A DNA stretch of 19,309 bases from Avibacterium volantium_A (GCF_049366555.1 NZ_JBMMGT010000036.1:1-19309), one strand, 5' to 3'. Positions 1-8,153 are shown, counted from the first letter of the stretch. Numbers and translations are program-made. Notes: generated by a model not told the origin, from the letters alone.

Positions 1-52
1 TTACGCTTCCCCTTATTTTTCAAATATCGTTAAATCACTTTTTGCGCTTTCG

Positions 53-883
53 TTAAATTACCTTTTGCACAAGGGCTGAAATATCTTCTGCAAAACGTTC
101 TTGCGCTGCCATTTGCTCAATTTGTTGTGGTGAATATTTCTTGCCGTTATACACCACCACAATGCTCACATCGTCAGGTTGCAGAAAATGGCTCGTGCCG
201 AATTCTGTATAGCGTGTTGCACCAATGCTAATGATCGCTTGGGTTGGATAATTGGCTTTTTTCAACAAATCAGCGATATTATTCATCGGGCCGAAATCAG
301 GCTGATTATTCATTTGCCCCACAATCCAATCAAGCAATTTTTGATGAAAATAGCTATATCCCAAGGCTGGACTATCCACGCCATAAGCATTCATCTTGCC
401 ATCACGTTTATGAAAGCAAGCAATGCGATAATCATCAATTTCACTGCCTAAGTCAAAGGACGTGAGCGGAATTGTTTTTGATGCCAAGCCCTTGGTTTCC
501 TCGCCCCAGTTTTTCTTTTCACAAATTTTATTGGCATTAGGACGGCGGATTGAACAATCGTTATAAGCCGCAAAGGCATAAGGCAAAAGTGCAGTAACTT
601 TTTCACCAGAATATTGCACTTCACACAACAGGGCAATTTCAGGCTCAATCTGCAAATTATCCGCCCCCGCTTGCGGAAAACGAATATATTCGGCACTTAA
701 CGGATTGACCGCCAAAAAGTCATACTCGCCTAAGTTTTCTGCAGGCACATAAAAAGGAAAAATCGCTTTGGGTTGATGAGTTTCTGCCGTTTTCACTTGG
801 GCAAAATCCTTTGCCTCACCTGCTTGTTCCAAATGCCCTGCAAAATTGCCTGCCACGCCAAGGCCGATAATATTTTTTGTCAT
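53..883 (-). CDS. Fumarylacetoacetase-fold protein, probably DUF5718
   Basis: A 276-residue soluble protein with no signal peptide or membrane segment. It starts at the ATG at 881-883 behind a good AAGGAG ribosome site. The opening LGVAGNFAGHLEQAGEA is what I remember of the DUF5718 family, whose function is unknown. Two blocks resemble the fumarylacetoacetate hydrolase fold: IEPEIALL (acidic metal-ligand region) followed by AYNDCSIRR (compare NDVSAR), and later IGATRYTEFG with FLQPDDVSIVV (compare the glycine-rich and L-x-P-G-D-V motifs). That similarity is my inference; the reaction and substrate are unknown. It appears to be a single transcription unit on the minus strand. The first 52 bases of the window, downstream of it, hold no clear terminator. 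I am confident it is a real gene and only moderately confident of the family. Confidence 0.8.
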   Translation of the reverse strand: MTKNIIGLGVAGNFAGHLEQAGEAKDFAQVKTAETHQPKAIFPFYVPAENLGEYDFLAVNPLSAEYIRFPQAGADNLQIEPEIALLCEVQYSGEKVTALLPYAFAAYNDCSIRRPNANKICEKKNWGEETKGLASKTIPLTSFDLGSEIDDYRIACFHKRDGKMNAYGVDSPALGYSYFHQKLLDWIVGQMNNQPDFGPMNNIADLLKKANYPTQAIISIGATRYTEFGTSHFLQPDDVSIVVVYNGKKYSPQQIEQMAAQERFAEDISALVQKVI

Positions 884-988
884 TTTCTTGCTCCTTTTAT
901 CTTGATGACATATTCAAATCCTACAAGGTTATAAGGAATTTTCAAAGGGAAATTTCAGGGAGGAAATGATCTGTTATATTGATAAAAT

Positions 989-1011
989 AAAAGCGAGAAA
1001 CTCTCGCTTTT
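989..1011 (-). terminator. Intrinsic terminator of the yegP-like gene
   Basis: A 10-bp perfect stem (AAAAGCGAGA / TCTCGCTTTT) with a three-base loop lies 11 bases beyond the stop codon. On the minus strand it is followed by TTTATC after a run of T. Confidence 0.75.
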
Positions 1012-1021
1012 GTCTTTTAAA

Positions 1022-1360
1022 TTAGGCAGTTAAATCTTTAATTTGCGTTGTCGGCGCGTTGTTCATTACTGATTTCACCCCATTTTTTGCCCCTTCTTGA
1101 GAAGCATAATATTGGCTACGTCCGATTTCTTGATGATTTTTAGCTTTCAATACGAAATAAGGTTTCTCATTTTTCGCCACGCGGAACTCAAAATTCGCCT
1201 CATCGCTACCATTTTTCTGCACAGATTCAATACCATTTAACGCAGACGCTTTGGTTTTATACAATTCACTGGTCAAGATAATTTGCGAGTTTGCCGCATA
1301 AAGGTTAAACATAAATTGACCATCACTTGCTTTTTTCAATTCATACCAGCCTAAAGCCAT
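1022..1360 (-). CDS. yegP: YegP-like DUF1508 (UPF0339) protein
   Basis: A 112-residue protein made of two tandem copies of the roughly 50-residue DUF1508 module. The first begins GWYELKKASDGQFMFNLYA and the second FEFRVAKNEKPYFVLKAKN; each ends in an alanine/lysine-rich helix with NG (ALNGIESV, AKNGVKSV). This matches E. coli YegP in length and layout; its biological role is not established. The frame stays open upstream to 1462, but I chose the ATG at 1358-1360. It has an AAGGA site seven bases away, the family starts with M-[AS]-x-GWYE-like sequence, and a good promoter lies inside the upstream extension. Confidence 0.88.
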   Translation of the reverse strand: MALGWYELKKASDGQFMFNLYAANSQIILTSELYKTKASALNGIESVQKNGSDEANFEFRVAKNEKPYFVLKAKNHQEIGRSQYYASQEGAKNGVKSVMNNAPTTQIKDLTA

Positions 1361-1403
1361 ACTATTTTCCTTCTTAATGAATCGTGGGATATTCCACAGG
1401 TTC

Positions 1404-1431
1404 ATCATAAGCTTTTTTTCTGTTTTTTCAA
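1404..1431 (-). promoter_or_regulatory. Sigma-70 type promoter for the yegP-like gene
   Basis: Read on the minus strand: TTGAAA (1426-1431), a 16-base spacer, then TATGAT (1404-1409). It lies about 45 bases upstream of the chosen ATG. Confidence 0.6.
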
Positions 1432-1524
1432 TTAACTTAGTTAATTTTTTAGAAGATGACAATAAATTTAGAATGTTATAAGAACGATTTGATTTTCAAA
1501 AGGAAAGTTATTTTTATCATAGAC

Positions 1525-1554
1525 AAAAAATTACCATACTCAATTGTATGGCAA
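1525..1554 (-). terminator. Intrinsic terminator of the autotransporter gene
   Basis: A 9-bp stem (TTGCCATAC / GTATGGTAA, one G-T pair, six-base loop) lies 15 bases past the stop codon. On the minus strand it is followed by TTTTTTG. Confidence 0.7.
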
Positions 1555-1569
1555 TTTTCATTCTAGCAC

Positions 1570-4500
1570 TTAGAAAGTATAACCTATTTCAACATTGATA
1601 CCGCGTTGGTGATAGTTGCCCGTGTTAAAGCTAGTAGAAATTTTCCAACCTTGATGCTGGTAACTCACGCCCGCCCCAAACTGTACTTGAGTTTTCGGGT
1701 AAATCTTATTGCGTTGATCTACCTTAGTTTGTACGCCGACATAATTTACCTCACCTTTAGTTTTGCTGGATAAGGTTTTTTGCACGCGCGTGTGAGCAAA
1801 AAGATTGATATTACCGAATTGGTAATTAAGCAGGGAAACAGCACCAAGACTACTAAACTGGGTTTTCAGTTTACTTATTTGAACATCATTGCTCGTTGTC
1901 AAATGAGATAATTCTTTGTATCCATAGGCAAGATCAACCATATTTTGCCAGCTTAAATTCGCCGTAATCGGATAACGCCACACCATTCCAACATTGGCGC
2001 CATAGCCCGTTGTACGGCCTTCATTGTTGTTGCGTTCAGCATTAAAGCTGCTTTGGTATTTCAGCTTACCTTTGCCGTAATTCACCGCACCGAACAATTC
2101 AACTTGCGGTGATAAGGCATAGCCATAGCGGAGTTGCAATTCGGTAAATCTTTCTTTTAAGGATTTAGTTACCGCTTTGTAACGTTCTTCATAGTTATGT
2201 TGTTGATTGCTTAAACGTGCGGCCAATTTATGTTTGCCTTCCACCTTCAAGCCATTAATTGCCACATTATTAAAACGTGATTTGCTATGAATATAAGTTA
2301 ATTCTGGCTCAATATTGGCATTGTCTAGGGTGAGCCAAACAGCACTTTGTTCACGTTGAGCAAGATTATTTAACCAAGTTAGTGTTGCGCCTTGTTGCGC
2401 ATTTAACATCACTTGTTGCTGATGAGCGAAAGTTTGAATGCCTTGGTAAAAAACATACTCGGCAAAATGTTGACGATCGATATTTACCAATTTATTGGTC
2501 CATTTTTTCTGTTCGGTAGTGAGCGTTCCTGCATAGTATTTTTTATCAAGTTCTGCTAAAGCCTGATCAAGCAATCTCGCATCATCACGCCACCCTGCGT
2601 ATTTCGCCTGTGGATCAGATTGACGCACAAAATGCTTAGGATTGTCTTTATCCGTTTTGGTCGTATTTATGGCTTCAGCACCGCCGTTTTTTGCTGTATC
2701 TACAAGAGTGATGGAATTTTCATCTGTTTTTTCTTTTAATGTATTTTCTAAATCAGCTGCTGGTTCAGGGCGGTTTTCTTCCGCAGTATCAATAAGTGCG
2801 GTGGAATTTTCATCTGTTTTTTCTTTTAATGTATTTTCTAAATCAGCTGCTGGTTCAGGGCGGTTTTCTTCCGCAGTATCAATAAGTGCGGTGGAATTTT
2901 CGTCTGTTTTTTCTTTTGATGTATCTTCTGAATTAGCGGCTGGTTCAGGACGATGTTCTTCCGTAGTATCAATAAGTGCGGTGGAATTTTCGTCTGTTTT
3001 TTCTTTTGATATATCTTCTGAATTAGCTGCTGGTTCAGGGTGATGTTCTTCCGTAGTATCAATAAGTGCGGTGGAATTTTCGTCTGTTTTTTCTTTTGGC
3101 GTATTTTCTGAATCAGCTGTTGGTTCAGGGCGGTTTTCTTCCGCTGTATCTACAGGTTCGTTGGGGTTTTTATCCGTTTCCGTTGCTGTTGTAGGTGGAA
3201 CAGTAGTATCCACGCTATCCACGGACGGATTATTTTCGTCCGTTGCAGGCTTATCCAAATCATTCATTGTGTCTTCAACGCTTTTGCGTGCCACGCCCAC
3301 ATAAATTTGTTTTTTATCTTGGTTGAAAGCAATGGTATCTGCAACTTGTAGAAGGGCCGGATCAAGATTAAGCAGGATACCTTGATCGATCAAACTATCT
3401 GCACTAAATAGCACTTCACGATGGCCTGATTGTGGGATATAGCCTTCTGCGACTTGAGTAACATTCATTGCTCCCGCAAGGGTTGCCGTGCCTTTTACTA
3501 AGATTTTTGAACCAATCGCTTTATTGATCACGCCCGTAGCTTGGTTGGTAAAATCACCGTTTACTTGCCAATCCGCACGATTGAGGGCATTGATTGTCCC
3601 TGCGTTATTGATTGAACCCGAGCTAATGCTTTGTCGGCTTGTTCCGCTTGCAAGCGTACCACCTTGCTCAACGTGAAAATCTGCCACATTGCTACCATTT
3701 AAGGTAACCGTGCCTTGTTTGATGGTGGATTTGCCCGTAAAGGTGTTATTCCCATTGAGAATTAACTCTTTTGAACCCAGTTTGGTAAAGCCACCGTCTC
3801 CGCTAATATCATTATCAAAGGCATAGCGTTCGGCAATGCCATTAACGTCAAGTTTATTATCGTTTCCTTTATCAAAACGCCCATAACCTTTGAGTGCTTT
3901 TTCTGCATTTAGCTCGCCCACACCCCAAATGCGATCCACACCGGGATCACCACGATCAATTGCGGTGGTAAACATTGCATTGCGAATATCTTTTGCCTTA
4001 AACCAATCGTATTTTTGTTTTATCGCAAGGGCGACACCACTGGCATAGGCGGTAGCGGTGGACGTACCAGCTGGTAAGTGCGAACTGCCATCAGAATTTA
4101 AATACACCGGAATTTCCGATTCAGCAGCCAAACAAAAATCTTTGGCATCACCACAGATTTGGTAGTGTTGAACTCTCTGATTGTATCGAGTACGCGCGCC
4201 AGTGATTGCGATAACCTTATCTTTTAAATCGGTTCTTAATGACGTATAGTCATTAAAATCAAGTAATGCTAGCACTGAAGTATAAGGATTATCAGGATAT
4301 TGAGTATGATCATTACCTGTTGCAAATAATTGTAATGAGCCTTGCTGAGCTATTTCAGCGACTTTATCCCCATATTGTGTCCACCGTTCTTCAATATATT
4401 GAAGGTAAGAACTTTCCAGATCTCTATCCGCGATTTTTTCATTCCAAATATGGGCAATAACAGGGGCATATTCTTTGGTTTGTGCTTTTAATTGCTCATT

Positions 4501-4983
4501 TGCGGCTTTAGTCGCAGGGAGTCTGCGCCTCCAATCGCTATCTGTAAGACCTAGTCGTTGAACAGCGTAAATTTGCCCGTGTTGTACGGTATTGAGCAAT
4601 ATACGCGCCATTTCCGTTCCGTGCAGATCGTAAAAAAAGCGTTCAAAGTCATAACGATTAGGATACTCTTTGTTAGGTGAAAATTCTGTTGTTACTCTAA
4701 ACTCGTCTGGCGCGTCCTTGTCTTCAATTATTTCTTCTGGATAAATTTCCCCTTCATTAAAAGAACGTAAATCTAACCCTGTATCAACGTGGATCGCTCT
4801 TGCAAGTTTAACAAAATCACTTGTCGCTGTACGATCGGTGTCTTACCAATCGACTTCTGATGGGGCGTTTTCGGTTAAATCTTTTAATTTTTCCACCGCA
4901 CTTTGGCGATCAAGGGAAAAGAGCAAAGGGCTATGTAAGGCAAGGGCAACGGCCATTGCAATCGGTGTAAATCGGATATTCAT
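1570..4983 (-). pseudogene. S8 subtilisin-like autotransporter protease, interrupted by an in-frame TAA
   Basis: One frame of 1,137 codons from ATG 4981-4983 to TAA 1570-1572, broken only by TAA at 4843-4845 (codon 47). Codons 1-23 encode a signal peptide. The protease domain has all expected residues: Asp67 in HVDTGLDL, His121 in LHGTEMA, oxyanion Asn224 in FATGN and Ser308 in AGTSTATAYASG. A passenger-associated beta repeat lies at about 398-449 (NGNNTFTGKSTIKQGTVTL). Next come an acidic, Pro-rich linker with five 30-residue repeats (about 609-758) and an outer-membrane beta-barrel from about 875 to the terminal GYTF. The family includes Neisseria NalP, Actinobacillus AasP and Mannheimia Ssa1: self-cleaving secreted proteases. 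If translation restarted at Met125 (4611), the product would lack the signal peptide, Asp67 and His121, so it should be dead. Sequencing error or stop readthrough are the alternatives. No clear ribosome site precedes the first ATG. Confidence 0.9.
2711..3160 (-). repeat. Five tandem 90-bp coding repeats, four with an uptake signal
   Basis: Units begin at 2711, 2801, 2891, 2981 and 3071, each encoding 30 residues of pattern DTxEExxPEPxAxxExxxKEKTDENS followed by TALI. The four junctions carry exact AAGTGCGGT at 2794, 2884, 2974 and 3064, continuing as GGAATTTT like an extended uptake signal. On the coding strand it reads through Ser-Thr-Ala-Leu. The end at 2704-2712 has lost the signal (encoding SITLV). 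The 2711 and 2801 units look almost identical, pointing to a recent duplication. The array forms the acidic, unstructured linker between the passenger and the barrel. Confidence 0.92.
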
Positions 4984-5016
4984 AATAGGATAAAAAAGGT
5001 GAGATAAATTTCGCTA

Positions 5017-5045
5017 ATTCTATATTTTTTGAAAAGCAATTTCAA
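5017..5045 (-). promoter_or_regulatory. Sigma-70 type promoter of the autotransporter gene
   Basis: On the minus strand: TTGAAA (5040-5045), a 17-base spacer, TAGAAT (5017-5022), about 33 bases before the ATG at 4983. The preserved promoter suggests that the gene was inactivated recently or is still transcribed. Confidence 0.55.
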
Positions 5046-5089
5046 TAAAAATAATAATGCTTTTTAGGTATAAGACTTGTGATATGGAT

Positions 5090-5115
5090 AAAAAAGCCGA
5101 TCTGACGATCGGCTT
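5090..5115 (-). terminator. Intrinsic terminator of tyrP
   Basis: A perfect 9-bp stem AAGCCGATC / GATCGGCTT with loop TGAC lies 28 bases beyond the tyrP stop codon. It is followed on the minus strand by TTTTTTATCC. Confidence 0.85.
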
Positions 5116-5143
5116 AAGTGAAATTTTCTGTTAAATCAATTTA

Positions 5144-6355
5144 TTAACCAATCACTTGTGGTAAATAACCTGCTTGAATTAAGAACGGCACATTCATAAT
5201 TAATAAACCTAATAACAGCGCAAGAATTAATCCTAAGCCACCGCCCATTACGCGATATGGTAAATCTGGATAACGTTTTCTTGCGCGCCACGCCAAGCCC
5301 ACAGGCAATACTAAGCCGTAGAAGGTGAACATTTGTCCTGCATAGCCAAGGGCGGCGATAAAGCCATCTGGGTAGAATAGCGCAAATGCTAGCGGCGGGA
5401 TAAAGGTTAATAAACCTAGCTGAATACGGTGCGCCTTAATGTTTACACGTTTTAATAAATCGTCTAAGCAGTCAAACAGAGATAACGCCACGCCAAGGAA
5501 TGAGGTTACTAATGCAAGGGTTGAGAATGTTCTCACCGCGCCACTGATTAATGAGCTACCTGTGGCTTGGAATGTCGCATTGATTAAGCCGTTCAAGGTT
5601 GGATCATTATTTACAATTTGCACGAATTCTGATTGTGGGAACACACCGTGGGTTGCCATTTGCCATAAAATATAGGCCACTAATGGAATAGCCGTACCGC
5701 CGATGATAGCAATGCGTAAACGTTTAATATCGCCATCTAAGTATTTGTTAATACTAGGAATAATAACGTGGAAGCCAAATGATGTGAAGAACACAGGGCT
5801 TGCGGATACAATCAAGAAATCTTTCAATGGCATTGCAAGCAAGTTATCGCTTGTTACCAACGGCAACATCATTGCCAACACCAGCACAAACGCCACCAGT
5901 TTAATTACGAATAATAAACGGGTGAGTGCGTCCACCGCACCTGTGCTGATGACAATAAACACGCCAAGTACCAGCGTGAATAGCACGATGGAAACGGAAG
6001 TTGCATTATCCCCTAAAAATGGCAATAATCCCGCTAACAACGAACCGCCACCTGTTACATAGGCGGAAAGAATGGCGTACATAAAAATCACTAGCGAAAG
6101 GGTCGCTAACACACGCCCCGTCATACCGAAATATTGTTCAGCGAGTGTCGCAATTCCTGCGTCTTTGCGTTCAGCTTTTTGATACACTTCAACAAACAGC
6201 AACGCACTGTAAGAAAGCAAAATCCACAGGATAAAGAGCAACGCAAGGGTATAGCCAAAGCCCATTTCTGCCGAAGTGAGCGGCATCGCCAACATCCCCG
6301 CCCCAATTGTCGTCCCCGCAACAAGCAAGGCACTTCCAAATGTCTTGTTTTTCAT
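5144..6355 (-). CDS. tyrP: Tyrosine-specific transport protein TyrP
   Basis: A 403-residue inner-membrane protein of the hydroxy/aromatic amino acid permease family, which imports tyrosine with protons. It opens with NKTFGSALLVAGTTIGAGML, the unwound first helix typical of the family (GTTIGAGMLAMPL). About eleven hydrophobic segments follow, including SPVFFTSFGFHVIIPSI, a family signature. Length and sequence match TyrP rather than the tryptophan permeases Mtr/TnaB, though substrate assignment within the family is less sure than the family itself. The start at 6353-6355 has an AGGAAA site. It is transcribed alone, with its own terminator. Two adjacent TyrR-like boxes upstream support tyrosine-responsive repression or activation, as known for E. 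coli tyrP. Confidence 0.93.
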   Translation of the reverse strand: MKNKTFGSALLVAGTTIGAGMLAMPLTSAEMGFGYTLALLFILWILLSYSALLFVEVYQKAERKDAGIATLAEQYFGMTGRVLATLSLVIFMYAILSAYVTGGGSLLAGLLPFLGDNATSVSIVLFTLVLGVFIVISTGAVDALTRLLFVIKLVAFVLVLAMMLPLVTSDNLLAMPLKDFLIVSASPVFFTSFGFHVIIPSINKYLDGDIKRLRIAIIGGTAIPLVAYILWQMATHGVFPQSEFVQIVNNDPTLNGLINATFQATGSSLISGAVRTFSTLALVTSFLGVALSLFDCLDDLLKRVNIKAHRIQLGLLTFIPPLAFALFYPDGFIAALGYAGQMFTFYGLVLPVGLAWRARKRYPDLPYRVMGGGLGLILALLLGLLIMNVPFLIQAGYLPQVIG

Positions 6356-6375
6356 AATATTTTCCTAGTTAAACT

Positions 6376-6404
6376 AAAAGTGCGGTAGATTTTACCGCAC
6401 TTTT
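6376..6404. repeat. Inverted pair of uptake signals overlapping the tyrP promoter
   Basis: AAAAGTGCGGTA (6376-6387) and TACCGCACTTTT (6393-6404) form a 12-bp perfect stem with loop GATTT. It contains uptake signals at 6378-6386 and 6394-6402. It resembles an intrinsic terminator but has no gene immediately upstream to terminate. The predicted tyrP -10 (6389-6394) lies in its loop. Confidence 0.85.
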
Positions 6405-6417
6405 TAGAAAATGTAAT
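6389..6417 (-). promoter_or_regulatory. Predicted tyrP promoter
   Basis: On the minus strand: -35 ATTACA (6412-6417), 17-base spacer, -10 TAAAAT (6389-6394), about 34 bases before the start codon. The -35 lies within the proximal TyrR-like box. Confidence 0.5.
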
Positions 6418-6450
6418 CATTTTTTTACAGGGTGTTTTTATTTCTTTACA
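6412..6450 (-). promoter_or_regulatory. Two adjacent TyrR-like boxes upstream of tyrP
   Basis: The TyrR consensus is TGTAAA-N6-TTTACA. On the minus strand the proximal site (6412-6429) reads TGTAAA-N6-ATTACA, one mismatch. The distal site (6433-6450) reads TGTAAA-N6-AAAACA, a weaker match. They are 21 bp centre to centre, so on the same DNA face, like the strong/weak pair at E. coli tyrP. The proximal box covers the predicted -35. Confidence 0.6.
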
Positions 6451-6482
6451 AGTTGTTTTTTTGTTTTGTCGTTAAATTGCTT

Positions 6483-6735
6483 TTTTCTTTGTTATTAATA
6501 ACGGGTTTCGCCGTTGGCGACTTACTTTCTTTTGCGTTCCCAAAAGAAAGTAAGCAAAGAAAAGGAACCCCGATCAAACCGCTTTTCCTCATTCCAATAA
6601 AATTTTCTTCACAAAAAATCAGCCTGATGTTCGCTACGCTCTCGCTCGGCGTGATTTTTCTAAAAATTTTATCTCCATTCGGGCGGTTTGGACGGGGAAT
6701 ACGGTTAGGGTGAATTTTAAAGTGCGGTGGGAATT
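6483..6735 (+). repeat. Structured intergenic element, subfamily A, copy 1
   Basis: Closing helix TTTTCTTTG (6483-6491) / CAAAGAAAA (6555-6563). It encloses hairpin 1 TCGCC-GTT-GGCGA (6508-6520) and hairpin 2, a 14-bp stem (6521-6534 / 6541-6554) with loop CGTTCC. The two hairpins and the closing strand abut without a spare base. Hairpin 3 follows, about 140 bases long: outer arms CCCCGATCAAACCGC and GCGGTTTGGACGGGG, middle helix ATAAAATTTT, inner helix AATCA/GCC, and a 23-base loop with CGCTACGCT (6632-6640). The copy ends in an uptake signal (6720-6728). Open frames here are by-products of the palindromes and are not annotated. Confidence 0.85.
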
Positions 6736-6904
6736 TTTGGATTTTTAGAAAGTGCAAAGAAAATTCCCTTATCTCAGCCACTGCGTGGCTGTACTATCTA
6801 ACCACCTACGGCTCGTAGGTGGTAAAGTTAAGAATAAATCTCCCTTAACCCCTCTTTACTAAAGAGAGGGACTGGTAGGTGCAACCTATTGAAAGCGTAT
6901 CATC
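6736..6904. other. Spacer between elements A1 and B1 with three small hairpins
   Basis: There is no gene here. Three inverted repeats are visible: CAGCCAC-TGC-GTGGCTG (6775-6791), ACCACCTACG-GCT-CGTAGGTGGT (6801-6823), and CTCTTT-ACT-AAAGAG (6852-6866), with flanking C and G runs that extend the last one across a bulge. They differ in sequence from elements A and B, and the corresponding spacer at 11496-11616 lacks them. Confidence 0.7.
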
Positions 6905-7123
6905 ATCTCCCGTGTAAATTGCCTTCATTTTTAACAAATTTTTAGAAAAGTAACGCCTGAACGCAGCGCAGCGAGTATGGGCTTACTTTTCGTTAAGAAA
7001 ATTTGTTAAAAATGAAGATAAGCAATTTAGTCGGGTGCTTTTTTCTTTGCCTACTTTCTTTTGAGCAAGCAAAAGAAAGTAGGTCGCTCAACGAGCGAAA
7101 CTCGTTATTAACCACAAAGAAAA
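6905..7123 (-). repeat. Structured intergenic element, subfamily B, copy 1
   Basis: Minus-strand copy with the architecture of element A but different arm sequences. The closing helix uses 7115-7123 and 7041-7049. Hairpin 1 is TCGCTC-GTT-GAGCGA. Hairpin 2 is CCTACTTTCTTTTG / CAAAAGAAAGTAGG (7050-7083). Hairpin 3 arms contain TAAATTGC/GCAATTTA and a long CTTCATTTTTAACAAATTTT helix, with the loop core (CGCTGCGCT on the minus strand) at 6965-6973. Positions 6905-7107 match copy B2 with three differences in 203 bases, counted by eye. Confidence 0.85.
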
Positions 7124-7168
7124 TCTTCTCTAACCCTAAGAATAAAATATCTCAACCTTAATTTTTTA

Positions 7169-7177
7169 TGATAAAAT
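7169..7177 (+). promoter_or_regulatory. Possible extended -10 promoter for the ribH operon
   Basis: TGATAAAAT forms an extended -10 (TGn plus TAAAAT) about 39 bases before the ribH ATG. No good -35 is visible at 16-18 bases. It lies between element B1 and ribH, the only sizeable gap upstream of this operon. Confidence 0.4.
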
Positions 7178-7215
7178 CCGCCCCTATTTCCATAACATCA
7201 AACATAGGACAGATT

Positions 7216-7689
7216 ATGAAAGTATTAGAAGGTGCGATTGCAGCACCAAACGCCAAAGTTGCGGTGGTGATTGCTCGTTTTAACAGCTTTATTAACGAAA
7301 GTTTATTAGAAGGCGCGTTAGATGCCTTAAAACGTGTTGGGCAAGTAAAAGACGAAAACATCACCTTAGTGCGCGCACCGGGGGCTTATGAGTTGCCATT
7401 AGTGGCTCGCCGTTTAGCGGAAAGCAAAAAATATGATGCGATTGTGGCATTAGGCACCGTGATCCGTGGTGGTACAGCGCATTTTGAATATGTAGCAGGC
7501 GAGGCGAGTAGCGGTTTAGGCCAAGTGGCGATGCAAGCGGAAATTCCTGTGGCATTTGGCGTGCTAACCACTGAAAATATTGAACAAGCTATTGAACGTG
7601 CAGGCACAAAAGCGGGCAATAAAGGCGCAGAAGCGGCATTAGTGGCTTTAGAAATGATCAACTTATTAGCACAAATTGATAACGCATAA
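7216..7689 (+). CDS. ribH: 6,7-dimethyl-8-ribityllumazine synthase
   Basis: A 157-residue enzyme of the penultimate step of riboflavin synthesis. It condenses 5-amino-6-ribitylamino-uracil with 3,4-dihydroxy-2-butanone 4-phosphate; the family forms 60-subunit shells or pentamers. Visible motifs: ARFNSFI (substrate pocket), APGAYELP, and GTVIRGGTAHFEYV with catalytic His89. The frame is open from 7168, but I chose the ATG at 7216 because the family begins with M-x-V-I/L-E-G and an AGGA site precedes it. It is first in a six-gene plus-strand operon; its TAA overlaps the nusB ATG by one base, implying translational coupling. No FMN riboswitch is visible upstream. Confidence 0.97.
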   Translation: MKVLEGAIAAPNAKVAVVIARFNSFINESLLEGALDALKRVGQVKDENITLVRAPGAYELPLVARRLAESKKYDAIVALGTVIRGGTAHFEYVAGEASSGLGQVAMQAEIPVAFGVLTTENIEQAIERAGTKAGNKGAEAALVALEMINLLAQIDNA

Positions 7690-8132
7690 TGGCTGAACTT
7701 GCAATGAACGATAAAGTAAAGAAACCAAGCCAGCGCCGCCGTGCCAGAGAATGTGCGGTGCAAGCCCTTTATTCTTGGTATGTGTCGCAAAATCCTATTG
7801 AAGAAGTGGAATTAGCGTTTATTACCGAGCAGGATATGCAAGGCGTGGATATGCCTTATTTCCGCAAATTATTGCGTCAAACCGCAGAAAATATTGAAGT
7901 GGTTGAAGCGACAATGACCCCTTATTTGGATCGTAGCCTTGATGAATTAGATCCTATCGAGCGTGCGATTTTGCGTTTAGCGGTGTATGAGCTGAAATTC
8001 GAGCTAGACGTGCCTTATAAAGTGGCAATCAATGAAGCCATTGAAGTGGCAAAAGTATTCGGGGCAGATGACAGCCACCGTTATGTGAATGGTGTATTGG
8101 ATAAAGTTGCACCTGCATTATCGCGTAAATAA
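7689..8132 (+). CDS. nusB: Transcription antitermination factor NusB
   Basis: A 147-residue all-helical RNA-binding protein. With NusE (ribosomal protein S10) it binds boxA RNA and supports rRNA antitermination. Signatures: the Arg-rich N-terminus QRRRARECAVQALYSW and the C-terminal LDPIERAILRLAVYEL then VPYKVAINEAIEVAKVFG. The start overlaps the ribH stop (TAATG). The internal Met6 at 7704 is an alternative and would still give a full domain. The ribH-nusB pairing is common in gamma-proteobacteria. A boxA, its RNA target, occurs in the rrn leader at 19211. Confidence 0.97.
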   Translation: MAELAMNDKVKKPSQRRRARECAVQALYSWYVSQNPIEEVELAFITEQDMQGVDMPYFRKLLRQTAENIEVVEATMTPYLDRSLDELDPIERAILRLAVYELKFELDVPYKVAINEAIEVAKVFGADDSHRYVNGVLDKVAPALSRK

Positions 8133-8153
8133 TCATTTCAGGGAAGGAAGCCA

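Noticed and set aside
2711..3160. CRISPR array
   Set aside because: Direct repeats without unique spacers, lying within a protein-coding frame, and no cas genes nearby.
2642..3304. Open frames on plus and in another minus frame across the tandem repeats
   Set aside because: They arise because a 90-bp repeat (a multiple of three) keeps every frame open or closed in step. The signal peptide, repeat register and barrel place the true frame on minus from 4983 to 1570.
4609..4611. Genuine start of a 1,013-residue protein at this ATG
   Set aside because: The Met lies within the catalytic motif HGTEMA of the subtilase domain, and the frame continues upstream to a signal peptide. The ATG is an internal codon of a disrupted gene.
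6432..6781. Overlapping open frames of 93 and 111 codons on both strands
   Set aside because: They lie entirely in element A1 and its flanks. Palindromes keep frames open on both strands; a one-base indel between A1 and A2 breaks the shared frame, and changes follow base pairing rather than codons.
7108..7215. FMN riboswitch ahead of ribH
   Set aside because: The gap is too short and shows none of the conserved RFN-element stems.
6356..7215. Insertion sequence or integrase remnant
   Set aside because: No transposase or integrase fragment and no target-site duplication could be seen, only structured repeats.
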